Positions 25,304 through 34,234 are shown, counted from the first letter of the stretch. The stretch: 64,000 nt of DNA from an uncultured Thermoanaerobaculum sp. (GCA_937934115.1 CALHAH010000010.1:39173-103172), one strand, 5' to 3'. Notes: a model not told the origin generated them from the sequence alone. A program made the numbers and translations.

Positions 25304-25879
25304 GTGGAATTGGTGGCCATCGTGGGTTTGGGCAACCCCGGGGCAGAGTTCGAAGGCACCAGACACAACGTGGGCTTCCGGGTAGTGGATGAGTTGTCCC
25401 GGCGTTTTCGCTGTGGACCATTTCAACGCCGGGCTTACGCTTTGGTGGTCCCCCGGCCGGGATCGCGCCGGCTTTTGTTGGTAAAGCCCACCACCTATAT
25501 GAACCGCTCGGGGCTGGCGGTGGCTTCCCTGTGTCGCGAGGAAGGTCTCATTCCGGCTCAGGTTTTGGTGGTGGTGGATGATGTGGACCTGCCACTGGGG
25601 CAACTTCGCCTGCGTGCGCGGGGTGGGCCCGGGACCCACAATGGACTGCGTTCGGTGGTGGAGGCTGTGGGAGAATCGTTCCCGCGGCTCCGGCTGGGGG
25701 TGCGGGGTACCCAACCGTGGACTGACCTTGCCGCTTATGTTCTTGCACCTTTCACCGAGGATGAAAAAGCAGCGGCCGAAGCCATGGTGCAGCGCGCTGC
25801 CGACTGCGTGGAGGCAGCAATTTTTTCTGGGCTTTCGCCAGCTGCCAACCGTTTCAATGCGAAAAGTGCTGGGGAGTGA
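25304..25879 (+). CDS. pth: Peptidyl-tRNA hydrolase
   Basis: Pth recycles peptidyl-tRNA released prematurely from ribosomes. The 191-residue product has the family length and residues: GLGNPG with the active-site Asn, TRHNVGF with the catalytic His, VKPTTYMNRSG, VVVDDVDLPLG with the catalytic Asp, and THNGLRS. The usual GGHNGL is GTHNGL here, a mild change. It starts at GTG 25304, 3 bases after the rplY stop. Confidence 0.95.
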   Translation: MELVAIVGLGNPGAEFEGTRHNVGFRVVDELSRRFRCGPFQRRAYALVVPRPGSRRLLLVKPTTYMNRSGLAVASLCREEGLIPAQVLVVVDDVDLPLGQLRLRARGGPGTHNGLRSVVEAVGESFPRLRLGVRGTQPWTDLAAYVLAPFTEDEKAAAEAMVQRAADCVEAAIFSGLSPAANRFNAKSAGE

Positions 25880-25909
25880 GGAACCCTGGCGTGCCGGCCA
25901 GGGCCACGT

Positions 25910-25937
25910 TTGCCGTTTTGGCGTTGTGTGGTAGTAT
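25910..25937 (+). promoter_or_regulatory. Promoter of the rpsF-rpsR-rplI operon
   Basis: TTGCCG (25910-25915) and TAGTAT (25932-25937) are separated by 16 bases. The transcript would have a leader of about 50 bases before rpsF, long enough for the ribosomal-protein autoregulation known for S6:S18 operons, although no motif is certain. Confidence 0.6.
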
Positions 25938-25993
25938 AAAACTTCCTTGCTCCCTCCTTGGCTGAGGGGGCCAAAGGGCCGAAAGGAGACAGC

Positions 25994-26416
25994 ATGCCGC
26001 TTTACGAGTTAGGTTTGGTGTTAACCCCCGATTTGGAAGACGAGGCAAGGGAAGCGTTTCTCGGTGAGCTCAAGCAGCTCTTGGCCAGTCACGGAGCCAC
26101 CATGGTAAAGGAAGATGTGTGGGGTAAAAGAACGTTGGCGTACCCCATCCGCCACAAGCGGGAAGGGTACTACCTCTTTTGGCAGTTCGAAGCTCCGGGA
26201 ATCGCTGTGGCGCCACTGGAGTACAAGTTGCGGCTTTCCGACGAAGTGCTGCGCTACCTGACCCTCAACCTGGACCGAGAGTTACGGCGGGCCAGGAAAC
26301 TGTCGGCGGCTCGCGCTGCGCAACAGGCTGCCAAGGCCGCGGAACAGGGCGCGGAAGCAACGCCCCCTGCTCCTCCGGCCGGCGAGGTGGAGGCATCACC
26401 CACGGAGGAGGCCTAA
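25994..26416 (+). CDS. rpsF: 30S ribosomal protein bS6
   Basis: bS6 binds the central 16S domain together with bS18. The 140-residue product has the conserved core ([11 protein letters not shown] at the start, [28 protein letters not shown]) and then an Ala/Glu-rich tail of about 40 residues that is longer than in E. coli. The ATG at 25994 follows AAAGGAGA. Its stop and the rpsR start share one base (TAATG). Confidence 0.96.
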   Translation: MPLYELGLVLTPDLEDEAREAFLGELKQLLASHGATMVKEDVWGKRTLAYPIRHKREGYYLFWQFEAPGIAVAPLEYKLRLSDEVLRYLTLNLDRELRRARKLSAARAAQQAAKAAEQGAEATPPAPPAGEVEASPTEEA

Positions 26417-26646
26417 TGTCCAAGAAAAAGTTCTTGAGCAAGCGTAAGAAGGTTTGCAAGTTCACGGCTGAGGGCATCGACTACATTGACTATAAGGACG
26501 TGGAGCTGCTTCGGCAGTTCACGCCAGTTTCTGGCAAGATTCTGCCGCGCAGGGTTTCGGGGACCAGTCCCATTTACCAGCGCAAGCTTACGCGGGCGAT
26601 CAAACGCGCGCGCATTATGGCCCTGTTGCCGTTCGTGGGTGACTGA
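26416..26646 (+). CDS. rpsR: 30S ribosomal protein bS18
   Basis: The 76-residue basic protein has the bS18 pattern: basic N-terminus with [15 protein letters not shown], then [21 protein letters not shown] and the terminal [14 protein letters not shown]. It is coupled to rpsF by a one-base overlap, and the bS6-bS18 pair is co-transcribed as in most bacteria. A longer open frame upstream is a shadow of rpsF. Confidence 0.97.
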   Translation: MSKKKFLSKRKKVCKFTAEGIDYIDYKDVELLRQFTPVSGKILPRRVSGTSPIYQRKLTRAIKRARIMALLPFVGD

Positions 26647-26669
26647 TTTTGGGTCCTTTCCTCTAAACT

Positions 26670-27614
26670 ATGCAAGGAACACCACGGCGAGAAACGCAGG
26701 GGGCCGCTTGGTCCGGCCCCTTTGTTGCTGGTGTCGTGTCGCTTCTTTTTTACGCGGCGCTTTTCCTTGTTCCTCTCATTGGTGGTTTTGTGGCGCTTTT
26801 ATCCCCGCTTCCCTTGGTGCGGGAGTTGGCCCTCGGAAGGCCGGCTCTTGCCGCTTGGGGATGGGTGCTTGTGGTGCTTGTAGGTGCCGCGTTGGTTTGG
26901 CCAAGCCATTGGTTGGTGCTTGCCGCCACGGGCTATTTGCTGGTGACGGTGTGGCCGGCGGTAAGCGTCGAAATATGGCAGCGACGCTCTTGGCCCACTG
27001 GTCGTTGGTTGGCGGTGCTGACCTTAGGTGCATGGGCTTTGGCAAGCGTCGTGGCGGTGGCTTTGTTGGGCCCAAACAAAGTTGCGGAAAAACTACCGCA
27101 ACTCGTGGTGCAATGGGTTCAGGACCACAATCAGGCGGCTCGACTTTGGGGTCTCGGCGAGTCTGATTTGCTGCAGGCGGCGGCAACCATGGCCGGATAC
27201 TTGGCTCCGTTTTTAGTGGCCGTGTACGTGATGGGGGCTGGGCTTTTGCTGTGGTCGAAGTTGCCGCTTCTAGGTTTTGTGCACGGACGCGAGTCTTTCC
27301 TCGTTTACGCTTCCGAGGAGTGGTTGCCCTTGGGCTTTGTGGCCGGTGGTTTGGGCTGGGTTTTTGCCCCCGGGGCTGGGGGATGGCTTGCAGCCAACCT
27401 TTTTGCTTGCGTTTTGGCCTTGTACTTCGTTCACGGAACCGCTATTATTCTCACGTACTTGGGTCCCCGCTGGGGCAGCAGTCGATGGGTACGCATGGCG
27501 GTGGTGGTGTTGGGGATCCAGGTGCCGATAGCGTTCGTTTACGCTGGCCTAGGCTTGCTTGACAGTTTTGTCAAGCTAAGGCCAGCGCCAAATAACGAGG
27601 GGAGTTCGTCATGA
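26670..27614 (+). CDS. DUF2232-like multi-spanning membrane protein
   Basis: The 314-residue protein has about eight hydrophobic helices, starting after a short charged N-terminus and ending in a polar Ser-rich tail. Its position between rpsR and rplI is the classic spot for DUF2232/YybS-type membrane proteins, and the length agrees; motif conservation is weak, so the family name rests largely on context. The function is unknown. It overlaps rplI by 4 bases (ATGA). Confidence 0.7.
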   Translation: MQGTPRRETQGAAWSGPFVAGVVSLLFYAALFLVPLIGGFVALLSPLPLVRELALGRPALAAWGWVLVVLVGAALVWPSHWLVLAATGYLLVTVWPAVSVEIWQRRSWPTGRWLAVLTLGAWALASVVAVALLGPNKVAEKLPQLVVQWVQDHNQAARLWGLGESDLLQAAATMAGYLAPFLVAVYVMGAGLLLWSKLPLLGFVHGRESFLVYASEEWLPLGFVAGGLGWVFAPGAGGWLAANLFACVLALYFVHGTAIILTYLGPRWGSSRWVRMAVVVLGIQVPIAFVYAGLGLLDSFVKLRPAPNNEGSSS

Positions 27615-28066
27615 AGGTGATTCTGAACGAGCACATACCGAACTTGGGGGATCGTGGGCAGGTTTTGGAGGTGAAGCCTGGGTATGCCAGAAATTACTTA
27701 ATTCCCAAGGGATTGGCTTACGAAGCCACACCCGCCAACCTCGCCCGCTTCCAGGCTGAGCAAAAACGTTGGCAGCTACGCCAGGAAAAGGAAAAGGCCA
27801 CAGCCAGCGAACTGGCGGCGCGCTTGACGGGCGTGGAGCTCACCTTCAAGCGCCGGGCAGGTGAGGAGGACACCCTCTACGGCTCCGTTACTGCTTCCGA
27901 TATTGCCGAGGCGCTGGACGCCAAGGGATTTGCGGTGGATCGCCGCAAGGTGGTGCTACCTCAACACATTAAGCGGTTGGGTACCTATACCGTGGAGCTA
28001 CACTTGCATCGCGATGTGACAGTGCCGGTGGTGGTGCACGTGGAGCCTCTGGAGAGCCAGGGCTAG
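27611..28066 (+). CDS. rplI: 50S ribosomal protein bL9
   Basis: bL9 is a two-domain large-subunit protein. The 151-residue product has the N-terminal rRNA-binding domain with the signature NLGDRGQVLEVKPGYARNYLIPKG (shown here by its GDRG and GYARNYL parts), a long connecting helix and the C-terminal domain with LYGSVTASDIAEAL. It is the last ribosomal gene of the operon and overlaps the preceding membrane protein gene. Confidence 0.96.
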   Translation: MKVILNEHIPNLGDRGQVLEVKPGYARNYLIPKGLAYEATPANLARFQAEQKRWQLRQEKEKATASELAARLTGVELTFKRRAGEEDTLYGSVTASDIAEALDAKGFAVDRRKVVLPQHIKRLGTYTVELHLHRDVTVPVVVHVEPLESQG

Positions 28067-28070
28067 GGTC

Positions 28071-29546
28071 ATGGGGGGGAGGCCAGCCTCCCATGCATCG
28101 AGCTGGAAGCGAAAGCTGCGCCGCTGGATTGCGGCGCCTTTTCGTTTTTTGCTTAAGGAGGAGCTTGAAAGACTTGCCGGCACTGAAGGTGCTGTAGTTC
28201 GACTGGCTGAAGACCTTAGGCGAGTCTCTGAGGACGCTAACTGGACACGTGAAGCTGCACGGGGCTTGCTGGCGGAGCAGGCCACAACCAAAGAAGCCTT
28301 AGAAGACCTACGCCAGGCCTACCTGGCCACCCGCGGCGAGTTCGAAGAGGTTCGGGATGTGCGCGTGCCCCGGTTACAAGGGGATTTTGGCGAGTTCCAG
28401 AAAGCCTTTGGGGCGCTTCAGGGTGAACTTGAGCTGCTGAGGGATCACAGGCTCTTGGTTTTAGAAAAAGCGACGCAAGGTTTGCAGGCGGCCTTCGATC
28501 AGTTACAGCGTGAACTCTTACTCCTTCGGGATGAGCGGGTGGTTGGGGTGGAGCAAGTGCAGATGCGGTTGCAAAGGGGGCACGAGGACCTGCAACGGGA
28601 GTTGGAGGTGTTGCGGGATAAGCGGGTGCCGCAACTCACCCGCGGCATCGAAGCTCTCCAGCAAGAGCTGGAGGCTATCCAGAGGCTCGGCGAGGAGATC
28701 CGTGACGAGCGCTTGCCAGCAGCGTCAGCAAGGCTAGACGCTTTGATTCAGCGCCTGTTTGAAGAAATTACGGTGACCCGTAGCTTGGTGGACCGCATCT
28801 TGTACCAGGAGCCGTTACACGTCGAGCTTCTGGAAAAGCCTGGGGAAGAGGATTTGCCTGACGCGGTTCGTCGGGCTTGGCTGCGCTTTCTGGAAACCCA
28901 CCGCGGAAGTCGGCAGGAGATTTTGGTGAGGGCCTCCGAGTACGTAGAGGTGTTCCGGGAGGTAAGCCCTGTGCTGGACTTAGGTTGCGGGCGAGGAGAG
29001 CTTTTGGAGGCTTTGACCCAATCCGGGATTGCTGCTTTTGGTGTGGACAGCGATCCGGCAGCGGTGGCCGAATGCCGGCAGCGGGGCCTAAACGTTCAAG
29101 TCGGCGATGCGCTCGAGGCCCTGACGGCACAAGCGGAGGGTTCCCTTGGCGGCGTGGCCTGTTTGCACCTCATTGAGCATCTACCGTCTGCTCGCTGGAT
29201 GAAGCTCTTTGAGCAAGCGGCGAGGGCACTCCGTCCAGGTGGTGTTTTCGCCGTGGAAAGCCCGAATCCGGAGACCTTGAGGGTGGGAGCTGGGCTTTTT
29301 TGGGTAGACCCCACCCACCTCCGACCCGTGCACCCGGAAGCGGCCCGCTTCGTGGCGCAAGCTGTGGGTCTTGAGGTGGTAGAAATTCGCAAACTGCGGC
29401 CGTTTCCACCCGAGCAGCAACTGGCGGCACGGGTGGAGCACGGAGAGTGGCGATGGGTGCTTCAGCAGTTAGACCTTTGGCTTTCCGGGTGCCGTGACTA
29501 CCTTTTGGTGGCCCGCAAACCCACAGCTGAAACTAACGAACATTGA
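28071..29546 (+). CDS. Coiled-coil methyltransferase with five 29-residue repeats
   Basis: The 491-residue protein joins a basic N-terminus, a long coiled coil (about residues 30-240) and a class I methyltransferase domain (about 295-480; motif I LDLGCGRGELLEAL, acid FGVDSD, and HLIEHLP). In the coiled coil an Arg-Asp pair recurs at residues 95, 124, 153, 182 and 211, an exact 29-residue period. C-terminal segments (WVDPTHLRPVHPEAA) resemble methyltransferases of O-antigen or capsule clusters such as the methyltransferase part of WbdD, which uses a coiled coil as a ruler for chain length. That role is inference here. It begins 4 bases after rplI stops. Confidence 0.85.
   Translation: MGGRPASHASSWKRKLRRWIAAPFRFLLKEELERLAGTEGAVVRLAEDLRRVSEDANWTREAARGLLAEQATTKEALEDLRQAYLATRGEFEEVRDVRVPRLQGDFGEFQKAFGALQGELELLRDHRLLVLEKATQGLQAAFDQLQRELLLLRDERVVGVEQVQMRLQRGHEDLQRELEVLRDKRVPQLTRGIEALQQELEAIQRLGEEIRDERLPAASARLDALIQRLFEEITVTRSLVDRILYQEPLHVELLEKPGEEDLPDAVRRAWLRFLETHRGSRQEILVRASEYVEVFREVSPVLDLGCGRGELLEALTQSGIAAFGVDSDPAAVAECRQRGLNVQVGDALEALTAQAEGSLGGVACLHLIEHLPSARWMKLFEQAARALRPGGVFAVESPNPETLRVGAGLFWVDPTHLRPVHPEAARFVAQAVGLEVVEIRKLRPFPPEQQLAARVEHGEWRWVLQQLDLWLSGCRDYLLVARKPTAETNEH
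28344..28778 (+). repeat. Five in-frame 87-bp coding repeats (29 residues each)
   Basis: Codons for Arg-Asp start at 28353, 28440, 28527, 28614 and 28701, exactly 87 bases apart. Each unit has the pattern [VLI]RD.R[VL], often followed by LQ.EL near its end. The DNA has diverged more than the protein pattern, so this is an old protein repeat rather than a recent tandem duplication. Confidence 0.85.
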
Positions 29547-29580
29547 AGGAGCTCACTGGCGTGTGTAGCCGTAGAAAGGG

Positions 29581-30514
29581 CTAAGAGGCGGACCCGAGGT
29601 ACGGCTGGAAGAGCTCTTTGAGTTGCAAGAGGGTTTGTGCAAACCCACGGTTGCGCACAGCCTCCAGGATTTCCTCACGGCTTGCTGAGCGGGCTAGCTC
29701 CTTGGTGTCCTCCACGATGTCGAAGAAGTGCGAAAGGGGAGCCAGCGACAAGGGACGAAAGTTTTGCGTGTACCACGCCGACTCACGCACGGTTTCCCAA
29801 ACGGGGCAAGCCGGGGCCTTGCCCTCTTTGAATATGGCGTCGGCTGCACGGACCACTTCCTTGTAAAGGGCGGCCATAATCCTCTTGGTGTCGCCGGCTT
29901 CCAAGGCCTGGAGGAGAGTTTCCTTGGCGGAAGGGGCTGGAGAGCCTGGCGCCTGGCCCCCAGTTTTGGTGGCAGCTGGCCGAAGGTCAAGCGGGGCCGT
30001 CAAAGGCTGCCCTGAGGCCAGGGCTTCGGGCGCAGCCGCCTTTTGTTCCGGCCGTGGACGTGGGGGAGAGGTTTTTCCTTCAGTTTCAAAGCTTTTACGG
30101 AGGCGTTCGGCGAGGGCAGCCAAGAGTTCCATTTCTATTTCTGAAATTGGCCGCGCGTAGGCCACCCTTTGGAAAATGGTGTCCAGCTCCAAAAACCGTA
30201 CCCGCAACATTGCCTCTCGGCCGCTGGCGGGGAGCCAATCGGCGTCCTCAATAAGGGTGGGGTTTACAGCCAGGATTTCGGCAAGATCTGAGAAACTCGT
30301 GTAGTCGAGGAGATCGCAGTTGTCGGTACGAAACCAGGCAACCCCCTGTTCCCGCTGCCGACGCTGCGAAAAATTACCGCAAATCCTCTGGAATCCGCTC
30401 TTCCCACCTATCCCCAGCCAACTCTCGCAAACGGCCTCGGACGGTAGCCCGAAGGCGGTAGAGAAGGTCAGCGATAAGACGGTACGCGTCGAGGTTAAGG
30501 TCGAGCTTGCTCAC
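29581..30514 (-). pseudogene. HEPN/Swt1-like domain protein, interrupted by a frameshift
   Basis: Reading on the minus strand, GTG 30514 opens 46 codons ending EERIPEDLR then TAA (30374-30376). Skipping one base puts the frame into N-F-S-QRRQREQ, which continues without stop to 29581. The joined text follows the Swt1-type HEPN domain: GDRWEERIPEDLR, RRQREQ, LLDYTSFSDLAEIL, then a helix ending RVAYARPISEIEMELL. The usual R...H of active HEPN RNases is missing (AYARP where family members have AHNRP). A proline-rich linker and a helical C-terminal domain follow. The 209-residue piece starting at ATG 30210 could be made alone. It sits 1 base after the Lon-N gene. Real decay, sequence error and programmed shift cannot be told apart here. 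Confidence 0.6.
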
Positions 30515-30515
30515 G

Positions 30516-31124
30516 TTAGTTCCACCGTCCTCCTTTCTGTAACCACCTAAAGGGCCGCAAGAAATTCTGCCTCTTTTCCAGCTCCCTCAAGGCCAGGAGC
30601 AAAATTTGGCCGCGGGCCAACGGATCTGCAAGGTTCAAAAGGCCCTGCTGCTGTCCTGGTTCCAGCCAAAGGTGAGCCGTCAAGCGCCGGGTAAGGGTTT
30701 GCAAGCTGAGTGCGCAAAACCCCGCGCAAAGCTTTCGGTCCACGTCGGACCACCCTTTGGAAAAGCGGCGAAGCAGGCGACGCAGTGACTCCTGGCGTTA
30801 AAAAGGCTGCGGCGTGTCAGGGAAGTCTTCCGCCCGCCCCACGGGGGTGTCTTCGGCTTCCGGTTGCTGCACCCGGCAACGGTTCAAGCCACGAAAAATT
30901 ACTCTCCCAGCCCCTCTTGTGGCAGCAACAACCTGTGCCCTTATGCGAACTTCGTGTACCGCTTGCTGTTCGGAAAGGGAGGCCACCAAAAGGTCGTTAT
31001 GCTGCGACGCGCGGCCAATGACTTCCAGGGCCACCGAGCCCACAGGGGTAACCTCCACCTCCAAGGTCGGCAGGAGCACGAACCCATCCAAGGGGTAAAG
31101 GGGAGGCACGGACCCCACCTGCAT
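30516..31124 (-). pseudogene. Lon N-terminal (substrate-binding) domain protein with in-frame stop
   Basis: From ATG 31124 the frame encodes VPPLYPLDGFVLLPTLEVEV and on to VIFRGLNRCRVQQ, the first subdomain of the Lon N-terminal domain. It hits TAA at 30798-30800. The same frame then continues without a stop for 93 more codons (RQESLRRLLRRF ... LTAHLWLEPGQQQGLLNLADPLARGQ), which matches the helical second subdomain. Together about 200 residues, the usual size of stand-alone LON-domain proteins of unknown adaptor function. A TATACT element ends 8 bases before the ATG. A single substitution to a sense codon would restore the gene. It follows the ccm operon on the same strand. Confidence 0.62.
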
Positions 31125-31167
31125 GCTCTTTGAGTATACAACCTTCGGCCAGAGGTAAAAGTCGCGG

Positions 31168-33681
31168 CTAAGCAAACTCCTCTTGACGCCGCCAAGCTGC
31201 CAGCACGCCACCCGTAAGGAGAACCACCAACCCAGTCCACAGGAGGCCGATCATTGGCTTCACACTCACGTCTGCCGAAAAGCGCGCTGGCTCGCCGGGA
31301 TCTGGGGGAGCGGAGGGGTCCAAAACGAGGAGCTCCACCAGCTTTTCTTCCGCATTTATCTGGCCGATCCGCAGAAAAACCCCAAAAAGCGGAGGTAGCG
31401 GCGCATCAATTTGCTGCCTACCGTTTTTCACTGCTGGTCTAACTTCAAATTCGTGGCCATCTCCGGTTTTGACCTTGAAGACCGCGCCAATGTTAATCTT
31501 TCCCGCCTGCGGGTCGAAATCAGAGAGGTCAAAGGTGTCGAAGGTTAACGTAACCCCGCGGTAGGTAAGCGCTTGCCCTGGCTTGAGAAAAGCCCGCTTC
31601 GCGATCCCCGAGGGAACACCGGTAACGTGGAGGCGGATCCTGCCCGCCGAGGCGTTGACGCCAACCAGCTGCACCTTGACGTCGGGGAGGCCAGGGACCT
31701 CCACTCCTCGGCTTTCCAAACCAGTGGGCCTGGACACCAGCTTGGGCGTAAGGGCATAGGTTTGACCCCCGGCAGCAAGCTCTAGGCGTGCGCCTATGGA
31801 AAGCTCCTCTGCTGCTTGGTGGTTGCCACCCATGTCAAAGCCTTGGAACGTGATGGACAGAGGGCCGAACTGGATGTTTTCCCCCTTGCCCAGCTCCACC
31901 ATGCCTGCATCTTCCGGCGGACGGCCGGGGTTGTACTCCACGGGCGAAATGTATAAGTCGTGGGTGAGGCGCACCAGCACATCGGGGTGGGCTACCAACT
32001 GGCGGGTCTTTTCGTTAATGAACATCCTGGGGCGAGCCTGGCGGAGCCGCCCTTGGCGGTCCTTCACCTCCACCAGCATCACATCTTTCTCCAGGGGGTT
32101 GTCGTTACGAATGCCCTTGAACGTTAAGGTGTAGCCAAACAGCGTTTGCGGTTCGCCTTGCACAAGGGTTACCTTTTGTGTCGTATCGTAGGCCGAGGAG
32201 GTAATGATCCCCGTGAGCATGAGGCCCAAACCCACGTGGGCCAGGTAACCGCCCATGGATTTCCACCGTTTGAGTCGCATTTCATCCATGCTCTTGAGGA
32301 GGTTGGACGCAAACGCCAGGATGGAAACGAACAAAAAGAGCAGGAACAAAACGCCCCGCGCACCTAAAGCGACGGCCAGAACAGTGCCTGATGCTGCCAG
32401 CGCACAGCCGACGAAAAGCCGTTTCCCTAACTCCTTCGCCGTACCTTTCCAGTGCAGGTAAGGCACTACCCCCAAGAGTAGGGCAAGGAGGATTCCCACC
32501 GGCAAGGTCACCCTATTGTAGAAGTCAACGCCCACTTGCGATGGTCGCGTAAAAAGTCGTGTAATGAGCGGGGATGACGTTCCCACCAGAACCACTGTGG
32601 CCGTGGCCAGGAACGCCCCAATGGCTACGACGAAAAATACGGTTCGGGAAAAGAAGGGCTCTTCACCCACTTCTCTTGGAATTTCGCGCCAACGCCAAAT
32701 CAAAAAAGCAAGTCCCAGCAAGAGAAAAAACAGCAGGTTGAAAACCAACCAACCGGTAATCCCCAGGTCTACGAACGAGTGGACGGAGAAGTCGGCGAGG
32801 ACCCCGGAGCGGGTCAGAAACGTAGCGTAAACCACCAAGACGAAGGAAACTATCGCCAGGAAGAAATTGAGCTTGCGGAAACGGTTGCGGGCCTTTTGCA
32901 GGAGCAGGCCATGCACCAGGGCGGAAGAGGTAAGCCACGGGACAAGCGACGAGTTTTCCACAGGGTCCCACCCCCAATAACCTCCCCATCCCAAGGTAAC
33001 GTACGCCCAGTAACCACCTAAGAGAATGCCGGCTCCCAGCGTCACCACCGTGACCAAAGCCCAAGGCAGAGAAGCTTTGACCCACTCGTCGTAGCGCCGG
33101 CTCCAAAGGGCAGCAATAGCGAGGGCAAAGGGGATGGCGGCGGCCGCATAACCCAAGAACATGATTGGGGGGTGAATCGTCATCCAGAAGTTTTGCAACA
33201 GCGGGTTGAGCCCTTGGCCATCCACCGGCACCTGCCCAGGTGGTAAGCCTTGCAGAAAGCGAAATGGGGATTGTCGTAGCAAAATGGCAAGGAGTGAAAG
33301 AAGCGTGAGGTTGTACACCAAAAGCGCCCGATTTTCGTAGTGCCGGGCAAAGCGAACGAAGAAAAGGCCTATCACTGCCCCCCAAAGGATCCAAAGGAGA
33401 AAGCTGCCCTCCTGCCCTGCCCAAAAGGTGGAGACCAAGTAAAACCAGGGAAGGGAGAGGTCCGAGTACGAAAAAACGTAGTGGAGCCTGAAATCATGGT
33501 CGAGGATCAGGTAAAAGAGGATCCCTGAAGCCAAAACAACAGCAAAGGTTCCATAGTAGTACGCCTGGCGGGCATAGGCTTTGAGCTCCTCACGGCCATG
33601 TTCGGCTCGCCAGTAAAAAAACGTGGAAGCGGCAAATGCTAAGAATGCCGCCCATAGCGTAACAACTCCAGGCCAATACAT
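31168..33681 (-). CDS. ccmF: Cytochrome c maturation protein CcmF, heme lyase
   Basis: CcmF attaches heme to apocytochrome c at the periplasmic face. The 837-residue protein has many transmembrane helices and the WWD heme-handling motif WGGYWGWDPVENSSLVPWL, with flanking histidines in MTIHPPIMFLGY. After the membrane part is a large periplasmic domain (about residues 490-800) and a last helix. It is longer than E. coli CcmF (647), as in many non-proteobacterial homologues. It is the last gene of the ccmABCDEF operon. Confidence 0.93.
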   Translation of the reverse strand: MYWPGVVTLWAAFLAFAASTFFYWRAEHGREELKAYARQAYYYGTFAVVLASGILFYLILDHDFRLHYVFSYSDLSLPWFYLVSTFWAGQEGSFLLWILWGAVIGLFFVRFARHYENRALLVYNLTLLSLLAILLRQSPFRFLQGLPPGQVPVDGQGLNPLLQNFWMTIHPPIMFLGYAAAAIPFALAIAALWSRRYDEWVKASLPWALVTVVTLGAGILLGGYWAYVTLGWGGYWGWDPVENSSLVPWLTSSALVHGLLLQKARNRFRKLNFFLAIVSFVLVVYATFLTRSGVLADFSVHSFVDLGITGWLVFNLLFFLLLGLAFLIWRWREIPREVGEEPFFSRTVFFVVAIGAFLATATVVLVGTSSPLITRLFTRPSQVGVDFYNRVTLPVGILLALLLGVVPYLHWKGTAKELGKRLFVGCALAASGTVLAVALGARGVLFLLFLFVSILAFASNLLKSMDEMRLKRWKSMGGYLAHVGLGLMLTGIITSSAYDTTQKVTLVQGEPQTLFGYTLTFKGIRNDNPLEKDVMLVEVKDRQGRLRQARPRMFINEKTRQLVAHPDVLVRLTHDLYISPVEYNPGRPPEDAGMVELGKGENIQFGPLSITFQGFDMGGNHQAAEELSIGARLELAAGGQTYALTPKLVSRPTGLESRGVEVPGLPDVKVQLVGVNASAGRIRLHVTGVPSGIAKRAFLKPGQALTYRGVTLTFDTFDLSDFDPQAGKINIGAVFKVKTGDGHEFEVRPAVKNGRQQIDAPLPPLFGVFLRIGQINAEEKLVELLVLDPSAPPDPGEPARFSADVSVKPMIGLLWTGLVVLLTGGVLAAWRRQEEFA

Positions 33682-33714
33682 GATCTCCCCCCTTACCTAG
33701 GCACCCACAACTCT

Positions 33715-34113
33715 TTAAGAGCGGGTGCCGTACTCCTTTTCTTCCACCCCCTGGTACTTGGAAGGGCACTTAACCAGGAGCTTTTCCGCAACGAACACAC
33801 CGTTGGTAAAGCGGCCGATAGCCACGATTTGCGTGGCTTCCTCGAAGTTTCCCGGCTTCGTGCCGGCAAATTCCACCTTCATGCGGTCGCCTTGCGTGTC
33901 CTCCAAGAGAAACACCAGCTTGCCGTCGCTTTCGTCGTAAAAAGATGAGCCTGCCACCAGTTTTCCCGCGACCTGCACGGCGTCGCGGGTAGCGCGCGCT
34001 TGCGAGAAGCTCACGTAAGGGGTGAGGCTCGCTTTAAACGCTCCGGCCCCGAAGGCCACAAAACCCACGATCAAGGCAAGCCCGATCACGGTCCAAACCG
34101 CCCGCCGGTTCAT
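33715..34113 (-). CDS. ccmE: Cytochrome c maturation heme chaperone CcmE, Cys-type
   Basis: CcmE carries heme covalently from CcmABCD to CcmF. The 132-residue product has an N-terminal anchor and the OB-fold domain (VAGKLVAGSS, VFLLEDTQGDRMKVEF, KPGNFEEATQIVAIGRF). The heme-binding motif is CPSKY at residues 116-120, so the usual His of HxxxY is Cys. Cys-type CcmE proteins are known from Desulfovibrio and archaea (system I*), where CcmH is usually absent. No ccmH is seen in this window. The start overlaps the ccmD stop (ATGA). Confidence 0.92.
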   Translation of the reverse strand: MNRRAVWTVIGLALIVGFVAFGAGAFKASLTPYVSFSQARATRDAVQVAGKLVAGSSFYDESDGKLVFLLEDTQGDRMKVEFAGTKPGNFEEATQIVAIGRFTNGVFVAEKLLVKCPSKYQGVEEKEYGTRS

Positions 34114-34232
34114 GGCGTTTCCTCCTCAAGCTTGGAAAGGCGGCGCTCCAGGCTAAGGCAGTAAAGGAAAATCCCAATCCAAATACCAATCGTTACAGCA
34201 GCTACCCAAAACAGGCTTTCTGGTGCTGGCAT
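34110..34232 (-). CDS. ccmD: Small membrane protein CcmD
   Basis: This 40-residue protein has one transmembrane helix (WVAAVTIGIWIGIFLYCLSL) followed by a charged RRLSKLEEE tail, the CcmD pattern. CcmD helps release holo-CcmE from CcmC. It lies between ccmC and ccmE, where ccmD is expected, starts at ATG 34232 after a GGGGGAG site 2 bases downstream of the ccmC stop, and overlaps ccmE by 4 bases. Confidence 0.85.
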   Translation of the reverse strand: MPAPESLFWVAAVTIGIWIGIFLYCLSLERRLSKLEEETP

Positions 34233-34234
34233 CT

